This document shows, in pieces, positions 58,590 through 64,000 of a stretch of 64,000 nucleotides of DNA; the stretch's first letter is position 1; the number at the start of each line of letters is the position of its first letter. The DNA lies in the NCBI GenBank assembly GCA_937141935.1, contig CAKZQS010000019.1:1-64000 (forward strand), given 5' to 3'. The stretch is from an uncultured Ectothiorhodospiraceae bacterium. GTDB taxonomy: Bacteria > Pseudomonadota > Gammaproteobacteria > Nevskiales > Oceanococcaceae. The notes beneath the pieces are model-generated. The model was not told the DNA's origin, made no database searches, and saw only the letters and a list, made by a program, of their open reading frames with translations. A program made the position numbers and the translations under genes.

Positions 58590-59453
58590 CTACCGGCCCA
58601 GCAGCGGCGGCCCCAAACGCTCGCCACCGCCCACCGGCATGGCCGCGTCGCGGTCGTAAAGCTGCTGCCAGACCTGCTGCCCGGCCGCATCGAAGGCCAG
58701 CACGGCGTCGAAGTAGCTCTGGCGGGCCGCGGGATCCACCAGCGGCTCGGGCAACCAGGGGTCGAAGACCACGCGCCGGATGGCCTCGGCGCCCAGCAGG
58801 TAGCTCTCGCGCGCGGCCGTCTCCAGCTCCAGCGTCGCGCGGCGCTCCATCCAGGCCTGCAGTCGGGTCGTTTCGCGGCGGTAGGTCGCATCCAGCTCGC
58901 TGCGATCCCACAGCGCGTGCAGCGCCTGCTCGCGCGCCTCGTCCAGATCCTGTGCGCTGCACAGCAGGCCCGGCTCCGCCAGGCCCAGCCCGCGCAGGCG
59001 CTGGCGCAGGGCCTGAGCGCCGCCGGCCAGGTTGTCCGGCCGCACATACAGTCCGGGCTCCAGTTCGCGTAGCCCGGTCAGGCCGTAGGCCCGTGCCCGC
59101 TCGCGCTGCGCGCGGCGGCCGCCGCCGCCATTGCCACCGTTGCCGCCCCCCTTCCCGTTGCGGCCCAGCAGCAGCAGCCAACGCCCCTCCCAGGGCCGCA
59201 GGCGCGCCGGCGCCTCACGCCAGCTGCCGATGTCGTCGGCCATGCCTTCGGCGGCCGGACCCAGCTGGTAGCTACCGCGCTCGGCGCTGCAGATCAGGCC
59301 CTCCGCGGACAGCCGAACCAGCGTGACGCGAACATTGTTTTCGGTCAGATCGAAGAGCGCGCAGGCGCGAATCGCGTCACGCACGCTCAAGGGGGTGCCG
59401 CGCCCGGCCAGCAGCAGCCCCAGGATCAGCTTCTTCGGAGTCGGTCTTTGCAC
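58590..59453 (-). CDS. PaaX-family transcriptional regulator
   Basis: PaaX is the GntR-like repressor of phenylacetate degradation in E. coli. From GTG 59453 (VQRPTPKKLILGLLLAGRG) this has 287 residues; GTG 59492 would add 13. An N-terminal winged helix (about 5-65) is followed by a middle domain, here interrupted by a Gly/Asn stretch (GKGGGNGGNGGGG near 100-112), and the C-terminal PaaX domain with AYGLTGLRELEPGLYVRPDN and VFDPWLPEPLVDP. No paa genes are present. Its target may be the nearby monooxygenase operon or an unlinked acyl-CoA pathway. The ligand is probably an aryl- or acyl-CoA, by family. Confidence 0.75.
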   Translation of the reverse strand: MQRPTPKKLILGLLLAGRGTPLSVRDAIRACALFDLTENNVRVTLVRLSAEGLICSAERGSYQLGPAAEGMADDIGSWREAPARLRPWEGRWLLLLGRNGKGGGNGGNGGGGRRAQRERARAYGLTGLRELEPGLYVRPDNLAGGAQALRQRLRGLGLAEPGLLCSAQDLDEAREQALHALWDRSELDATYRRETTRLQAWMERRATLELETAARESYLLGAEAIRRVVFDPWLPEPLVDPAARQSYFDAVLAFDAAGQQVWQQLYDRDAAMPVGGGERLGPPLLGR

Positions 59454-59684
59454 GCGCAGCCCCGCGGCCGGACAAAGCGCGCATGGTGCCACGGCGGCGC
59501 CGCTCGCGACCCCTTAGGCCGCGTCACGCAACCCGGCGGGAAGCCGGCGCAACCCCCCACGCCACCACGCGACCCGGCGGGACCGGCCCTGCGGCCCGCG
59601 CAGCGCCGAACCCGGCCCGCGCCGGGGCCGGGGCCGGGGCCGGCATCGCCGCCCTGGCAGCCAAAGGCGGCAAGCCCTGCGAAC

Positions 59685-61214
59685 TCAGGCGGCGCGCAGC
59701 CGCCGCCAGAAGGTCCCAAGCCCACTCGGCTGCCCGGCCCGCTGCCGGCGTGCGCCGGTGCGACACTCCAGCTCGGGGTCGCGCAACGGGCCGTAGCGCA
59801 GCAGCGGCGCGTCGTGCAGGTAGTCATTCAGCACCCGCCAGGGGCCCTGCGTGCCCTGCCGTGGCAGCACACCGGCGGCGCGCTGCACATAACCGGCGCT
59901 CAGGCCGCCCATGACGGTGTCCGGGCTGCGGCCGCCGGCCTGCAGGCGCGGCCGCACACTGCCGATGCCGCGGCGGCGCATGTGGCGTAGCAGGCGGCAG
60001 ACATGCTCCATCACCAGGTCCGCCTTCAGCGTCCAGGAGGCATTGGTGTAGCCAAAGATCACCGCGGCGTTGGGCACGCCCTCCAGCATCACTCCCTTGT
60101 AGACCATGCGCTGGCTGACATCGACCGGCGCGCCATCCACCCGCAGCGTTGCCCCGCCGAGCATTTGCAGGCGCAGACCGGTGGCGCTGACGACGATGTC
60201 GGCCTGCAGCTTCTGCCCGCAGGCCAGCACAATGCCATCGGCCTCGAAGCGGGCGATTTCGTCGGTGACGATCCCGGCGCGGCCGCTGCGCAGCGCGCGG
60301 AACAGATCGCCGTCGGGCACCACGCACAGGCGCTGATCCCAGGGCGCATAGCGCGGCTGGAAATGACGCAAATCGAAGTCCGGGCCCAGCCAGTGGCGCT
60401 GGCCCATGCGCAGCAGCCGGCGCACCGCGTGGGGTCGGCTGCGCGCGCTGCGGTACAGCAGGCGCTGCAGCGCGATGTTGCGCGCCCGGGTCAGCTTGTA
60501 CACGGCCGCCTCGGGCAGCAGCCGGCGCAGGCGCGAGGCCAGCGGGTCGATGCTGGGCACCGACAGGACATCCGTGGGGCTGCGCTGCAGCATGGTGACC
60601 TGCGCCGCGGTGGCGGCCATCGCCGGCACCAAGGTGATTGCGGTGGCGCCGCTGCCAATGACCACGACGCGCTTGCCGGCATAGTCCAGGTCCTCCGGCC
60701 AGTGCTGCGGGTGCACGATGCGACCGGCGAAGTCCTTGGCGCCGGGAAAGTCCGGCTGATGCCCGCGGTCGTAGTCGTAATAACCGGTGGCATTGATGAC
60801 GAAATCCGCGCTCAGCGTGCGGCGCTGCCCGGCCACCTCCACGCTCAGCTCCCACAGCTCGCGGGTCTCGCTCCAGTCATAGGCGCAGACCTTGTGCCCG
60901 TAGCGGATATGCCGCGGCAGGTCGTATTCGCGCGCGGTTTGCGCCAGGTAATCGCGAATCGCCGGGCCATCGGCCAGCACCTTGGGCTCGGTCCAGGGCT
61001 TGAAGCTGTAGCCGAAGGTGCTCATGTCCGAATCCGAGCGAATGCCGGGATAGCGGAACAGATCCCAGGTGCCGCCCAGGGCCTCGCGGCGCTCGAGGAT
61101 GGCGAAGCGCAGCCCCGGCAGCTGGCGCCGCAGGTGGCAGGCGGCGCCGATGCCGGAAAGCCCGGCGCCGACGATCAGCACATCGAAATGGCTGCTGCTG
61201 TGCGTAGCGGACAT
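59685..61214 (-). CDS. Baeyer-Villiger-type flavin monooxygenase
   Basis: A class B FAD/NADPH monooxygenase that inserts oxygen next to ketones or oxidises sulfur/nitrogen. It has 509 residues. The FAD motif is GAGLSGIGAACHL, residues 17-29. The Baeyer-Villiger fingerprint F-x-G-x3-H-x3-WP appears as FAGRIVHPQHWP, and the NADPH motif is VIGSGATA. FRYPGIRSDSDMSTFGYSF is typical of EthA-like members. It begins nine bases after the ferritin-like gene stop and is under the same promoter and operator. The substrate is unknown; fatty or cyclic ketones are plausible. Confidence 0.87.
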   Translation of the reverse strand: MSATHSSSHFDVLIVGAGLSGIGAACHLRRQLPGLRFAILERREALGGTWDLFRYPGIRSDSDMSTFGYSFKPWTEPKVLADGPAIRDYLAQTAREYDLPRHIRYGHKVCAYDWSETRELWELSVEVAGQRRTLSADFVINATGYYDYDRGHQPDFPGAKDFAGRIVHPQHWPEDLDYAGKRVVVIGSGATAITLVPAMAATAAQVTMLQRSPTDVLSVPSIDPLASRLRRLLPEAAVYKLTRARNIALQRLLYRSARSRPHAVRRLLRMGQRHWLGPDFDLRHFQPRYAPWDQRLCVVPDGDLFRALRSGRAGIVTDEIARFEADGIVLACGQKLQADIVVSATGLRLQMLGGATLRVDGAPVDVSQRMVYKGVMLEGVPNAAVIFGYTNASWTLKADLVMEHVCRLLRHMRRRGIGSVRPRLQAGGRSPDTVMGGLSAGYVQRAAGVLPRQGTQGPWRVLNDYLHDAPLLRYGPLRDPELECRTGARRQRAGQPSGLGTFWRRLRAA

Positions 61215-61223
61215 GCCGGCCCC

Positions 61224-62135
61224 CTAGTGCGTGGCCGGCGCGTCGCCGCCCTCGAAACCCAGCCGGGCGCGCCAGCTGGCCAGCAGTGACCGGGTGTCGC
61301 TGTCGTTGGGGTGAAAGCCGGGCTTGAACCAGGCGAAGTAGTCGCGCAGCAGGCCGGTGTAATACCCACGCCGCGGGTGCAAGAGCACGCGCGCGGCTTC
61401 GCCCCAGGCGCGCAGGTTGAAGAGCTGACCGTCGCGGCGGGTCAGCTCCACCGTCGCCGGGATGATCAGGTAGCCCAGCAGCACGGCCGTCACCGGCAGC
61501 ATGTGGGCCATGCGCGCGGTCTCCGAGCCGCCGACGTGGCGCCAGACATCGAAAGCCGTGGCCTTGTGTTCGGTCTCCTCGATGGCATGCCACAGCCACA
61601 TGCGCTGCGCCTCGGGGTCGCGGTGCAGGCCGTGGATGTCCTCACGGCGCAGCAGGTGCTCGCCCATCGTGGCCGTGAAGTGCTCGGCGCAGATCGTCAC
61701 GGCCAGGCAGGCCTTGGGCGGCAGGTGCTTGCGGGCGAAGCGCGTCAGCCGTTCGCAGCGCTGCCGGGACCATTCCACGGCCTCCCCCGCCCCCGCGTTG
61801 TAATGCGTGTGCTGCTCGGAGTGCCGCGCCTCCTGGCCGATGAAGGCGCGTACCTCCTGCCGCAGCGCCGGCGTATCGGCCAGCGCCTGCTGGAAGTCGC
61901 GCACCGCATCCACGAAGAAGCGCTCGCCATCCGGGAACAGCGAGGACAGCGCGTCCATGTGCCGGGTCAGAACCGGGTTATCGCCAAACCAGTAGCGCGG
62001 CGTGTCGGCGAAATCGAGCTCCGGCTTGCGCACCGGGAAGGGCGCGAGCTTGGGCCAATGGTGGCTGGCGGCCAGAGGGGCGATGTTGGCCGGCGTGGCC
62101 TCGGCGGGCTGCCCCGCGGTGTTCTTGACGTCCAT
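61224..62135 (-). CDS. PF10118-type 'metal-dependent hydrolase' with ferritin-like motifs
   Basis: A 303-residue protein from ATG 62135, with AGAGG nine bases upstream. Helices carry paired metal-binding patterns: FIGQEARHSEQHTHYN, TICAEHFTATMGEH and AIEETEHKATAFD, which resemble Glu-x-x-His ligands of a ferritin-like di-iron bundle more than a hydrolase. One long hydrophobic helix (MLPVTAVLLGYLIIPATVEL) suggests membrane association. Family members are often found beside oxidoreductases for lipids. It leads the operon with the monooxygenase, controlled by the palindrome at 62154-62175. The actual reaction is unknown. Confidence 0.75.
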   Translation of the reverse strand: MDVKNTAGQPAEATPANIAPLAASHHWPKLAPFPVRKPELDFADTPRYWFGDNPVLTRHMDALSSLFPDGERFFVDAVRDFQQALADTPALRQEVRAFIGQEARHSEQHTHYNAGAGEAVEWSRQRCERLTRFARKHLPPKACLAVTICAEHFTATMGEHLLRREDIHGLHRDPEAQRMWLWHAIEETEHKATAFDVWRHVGGSETARMAHMLPVTAVLLGYLIIPATVELTRRDGQLFNLRAWGEAARVLLHPRRGYYTGLLRDYFAWFKPGFHPNDSDTRSLLASWRARLGFEGGDAPATH

Positions 62136-62153
62136 CGTTGTGCACCTCTTTGG

Positions 62154-62175
62154 TGTTACATCGTTTGATGTCACA
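62154..62175 (-). promoter_or_regulatory. Palindromic operator in front of the monooxygenase operon
   Basis: TGTTACATC (62154-62162) and GATGTCACA (62167-62175) form a 9-bp inverted repeat with one mismatch and a 4-base spacer. It overlaps the -10 region of the promoter, ideal for a TetR- or GntR-type repressor. Confidence 0.6.
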
Positions 62176-62202
62176 TTAGGTGCGCAAGGATTTGCCTGTC
62201 AA
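62173..62202 (-). promoter_or_regulatory. Promoter of the PF10118/monooxygenase operon
   Basis: On the minus strand a perfect TTGACA (62197-62202), 18 bases and TAATGT (62173-62178). The start would be near 62166, inside the palindrome, giving a leader of about 30 bases. Confidence 0.5.
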
Positions 62203-62269
62203 GTGTTGCGTTGCAAAAAAGATGAGGCGCCGCCGCGGCCGCCCTCGCCGGCCGCCAGCCTCGCAGCTT

Positions 62270-62935
62270 TCAGTCGCGCAGCCGCGCACCCAGCCAGGCG
62301 GCGATATCGGCGATCTGCGCCGGGCAGACCTGATGCTGCATCCGGTAGCTGCGCCAGTCCACGGCGTAGCCCAGTTCCTGCAGCAGATCGCGGCTCCAGG
62401 CCCCCAGTTGCAGGGGCAGCACCGGATCGTAGTCGCCGTGGCACATCAGGATGTCGATGTCGGCATTGGCGGCCACGCGCTCGGCCTCAAGCGTCTCGTG
62501 CATGGGCAGGAAGGTCGACAGCGCGAGCAGCCCGCCCAGGCGCTCCGGGTGGCGCAGCGCGGTGTGCAGCGCAATCGCCCCACCCTGCGAAAAGCCGGCC
62601 AGCACGATGCGCTCGGCCGGGATGCCGGCGGCCTGCTGCTCGGCGATCAGCCCGCGCACCCGCTCGGCGCTGTCGGCGATGCCCTGTGCGTCCTGCTGAT
62701 CCAGCCGGCCCAGGCTGTAGATGTCGAACCAGGCGCGCATCGTCATCCCGGCATTGATCGTGACCGGCCGCATCGGTGCATGCGGGAAGATGAAGCGCAC
62801 CCCCGCGTCCTCCAGGCCCAGCTCCGGCACGATGGGCACGAAGTCATGGCCGTCGGCGCCCAGGCCGTGCAGCCAGATCACGCAGGCGCGGGCGGGGCCG
62901 GCTTGGGGCTCGAGAACGATACGGTCTTGGCTCAC
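62270..62935 (-). CDS. Phospholipase/carboxylesterase (alpha/beta hydrolase)
   Basis: A 221-residue cytosolic esterase of the acyl-protein-thioesterase-like carboxylesterase family. The oxyanion region is VIWLHGLGADGHDF. The nucleophile elbow GFSQGGAIALHTAL lies near residue 114. The acid is in HGDYDPVLP and the histidine in RMQHQVCPAQI, where the usual 'MGHSV' is 'MQHQV'. Substrates are small acyl esters. It is monocistronic between the ferritin-like gene and phoU. Confidence 0.9.
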   Translation of the reverse strand: MSQDRIVLEPQAGPARACVIWLHGLGADGHDFVPIVPELGLEDAGVRFIFPHAPMRPVTINAGMTMRAWFDIYSLGRLDQQDAQGIADSAERVRGLIAEQQAAGIPAERIVLAGFSQGGAIALHTALRHPERLGGLLALSTFLPMHETLEAERVAANADIDILMCHGDYDPVLPLQLGAWSRDLLQELGYAVDWRSYRMQHQVCPAQIADIAAWLGARLRD

Positions 62936-63035
62936 GCGCGGGGCTCAGTCAGTTCAGGGGGCGCCATTGTCCCGCAAGCCCTGCGCGGCGCGCAGCGGGC
63001 GCGAGCCCACCGGCCCCGGTCGGGCTCAGGCCGCT

Positions 63036-63764
63036 TCAATCCTCGCCGCGGATTTCCTCGGCGATGTCGTCCACGGTGAAGTGGCGCACGTCCTTGCCAT
63101 GCACGAAGAACACGATGTACTCGGCGATGTTCTTGGCGTGGTCGCCCACGCGCTCCAGCGAACGGATCGACCAGACGATGTCCAGCACCCGGCTGATCGA
63201 GCGCGGATCCTCGATCATGAAGGTGATGCACTGGCGCAGGATCGCCTCGTACTCGCGGTCCACGGCGCGGTCGCTGCGGCTCACGTCCACGGCCGCTTCC
63301 GAGTCCATGCGGGCGAAGGCATCCAGCACCCGGTGCAGCATTTCCCCCACCTTGGCGCCCAATGTCTCGACCTCGGTGTGCGGGCCGCGCTGCAGCTCCA
63401 GTTCGGCCAGGTCGGCCGCCATGCGCGCCACGCGCTCGGCCTCATCGCCGATGCGCTCGAGGTCGGTAATCGTCTTGATGCAGGCCATGACCAGACGCAG
63501 GTCGCTGGCAGCCGGCTGGCGCCGCGCCAGGATACGCCCACATTCCTCATCGATCTGCACTTCCATGCCGTTCACCCGGCGGTCGCGCTCGATCACTTCC
63601 GCGGCCAGGCCCTTGTCCAGCGACAGCAGCGCGCGCACGGCGTCGGCCACCTGTTGCTCGACCAGGCCACCCATCGCCAGCACACGCTGGCGGATGTCCT
63701 CAAGCTCGGCGTTGTATTGCTCGGAAATATGCCGTTTGTACAGCTCGGGCTTGGCGCTGGCCAT
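63036..63764 (-). CDS. phoU: Phosphate signalling protein PhoU
   Basis: Links the PstSCAB phosphate transporter to the PhoR kinase and represses the Pho regulon when phosphate is ample. It has 242 residues, all helical, with the two metal-binding repeats ERIGDEAERVARM and ERVGDHAKNIAEY. It lies 65 bases after the end of pstB on the same strand, as the last gene of the pst-phoU operon. Confidence 0.96.
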   Translation of the reverse strand: MASAKPELYKRHISEQYNAELEDIRQRVLAMGGLVEQQVADAVRALLSLDKGLAAEVIERDRRVNGMEVQIDEECGRILARRQPAASDLRLVMACIKTITDLERIGDEAERVARMAADLAELELQRGPHTEVETLGAKVGEMLHRVLDAFARMDSEAAVDVSRSDRAVDREYEAILRQCITFMIEDPRSISRVLDIVWSIRSLERVGDHAKNIAEYIVFFVHGKDVRHFTVDDIAEEIRGED

Positions 63765-63829
63765 GTCCGCGGTCTCCTGCGTGCCTGTGGGCGGGGCGTG
63801 CGCGGCTGCGCACCGTCCTAGTATGCGGC

Positions 63830-64000
63830 CTAGCCGTAGCGGCCGGTGATGTAGTCCTCGGTCTGCTTCTTCTCGGGGTTGGTGAACAACGTGTCCGTGC
63901 GCCCGAATTCGATCAGCTCGCCCAGGTACATGAAGGCCGTGTAGTCGGAAACCCGTGCCGCCTGCTGCATGTTGTGGGTGACGATGACGATGGTGTAATC
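63830..64000 (-). CDS. pstB: Phosphate ABC transporter ATPase PstB, C-terminal end
   Basis: Only the last 56 residues are in the window. They contain the switch histidine ([20 protein letters not shown]), then [18 protein letters not shown] and the ending [11 protein letters not shown], which is the near-invariant PstB C-terminus. The upstream part, including Walker A, is beyond 64000. It is followed by phoU. Confidence 0.95.
   Translation of the reverse strand, partial: DYTIVIVTHNMQQAARVSDYTAFMYLGELIEFGRTDTLFTNPEKKQTEDYITGRYG

Noticed and set aside
59620-59644. GGGGCC hexamer repeated three times, possible G-quadruplex
   Set aside because: Only three runs of four G plus one GG; too short for a confident four-run quadruplex, and likely a by-product of GC-rich intergenic sequence.

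Overview
The window is about 64 kb of very GC-rich, densely packed chromosome from a gammaproteobacterium. I see no phage, plasmid, transposon or CRISPR signature. Nearly every gene is a housekeeping gene, and the gene order is gammaproteobacterial: xseA divergent from guaBA, xseB-ispA-dxs, parE/parC, and suhB divergent from trmJ-cysE-[Fe-S genes]-ndk-rlmN-pilF-rodZ-ispG-hisS-yfgM-bamB-der. The last block matches the Pseudomonas isc region except at the Fe-S genes. The SufBCDS operon led by an Rrf2 regulator, an H-NS-like silencer, the RND/DUF1329 pair and the PF10118-type protein suggest a deep-branching order such as the Nevskiales/Salinisphaera group. That placement is inference.

Layout: 1-6.6 kb holds branched-chain amino-acid genes on the minus strand (ilvN, ilvC, pssA, leuA), with ilvB turned to the plus strand. 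A leucine-rich leader ORF precedes leuA, and leuA is followed by a short DNA polymerase III psi-like ORF and the first codons of a probable rimI. 6.6-12.5 kb holds tadA, an FkbM methyltransferase, guaA, guaB and divergent xseA. 12.5-18.7 kb holds an OmpA-type protein and the suf operon (Rrf2 regulator, sufB, C, D, S). 18.7-23 kb holds a large membrane protein with degenerate GGDEF/EAL-type domains, then htpX. 23-30.5 kb holds parC and parE facing xseB-ispA-dxs. 30.6-34.4 kb holds a Bax-inhibitor-1 family protein, a leucine-dehydrogenase-like enzyme and a D-aminoacylase-like amidohydrolase.

34.5-43.3 kb is the long minus-strand run ndk-rlmN-pilF-rodZ-ispG-hisS-yfgM-bamB-der. 43.4-47.3 kb, where relatives keep iscR-iscSUA-hscBA-fdx, holds cysE, two tandem cysteine desulfurases, a degenerate IscU-like protein and an A-type carrier. 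trmJ and suhB follow, diverging from a shared ATGCAT. 49.1-50.3 kb holds a sirtuin coupled to a small membrane protein. 50.4-55.6 kb is an overlapping three-gene operon: a secreted alpha/beta hydrolase with a GlyGly-CTERM-like tail, an RND/MMPL transporter and a DUF1329 protein. 55.7-59.5 kb holds the H-NS-like protein, a tandem-repeat array, orn, phhB, a DUF3228-like protein, YhbY with an RGG tail and a PaaX-like regulator. 59.7-62.2 kb holds a Baeyer-Villiger-type monooxygenase and a PF10118-type protein behind a palindromic operator. The window closes with a carboxylesterase, phoU and the end of pstB.

Most informative points: the stripped-down isc locus next to a suf operon that lacks a visible SufE or SufA; the hydrolase-RND-DUF1329 operon; the apparently inactive c-di-GMP-type protein; and the leuA leader ORF. 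All functions are read from sequence motifs and context only.
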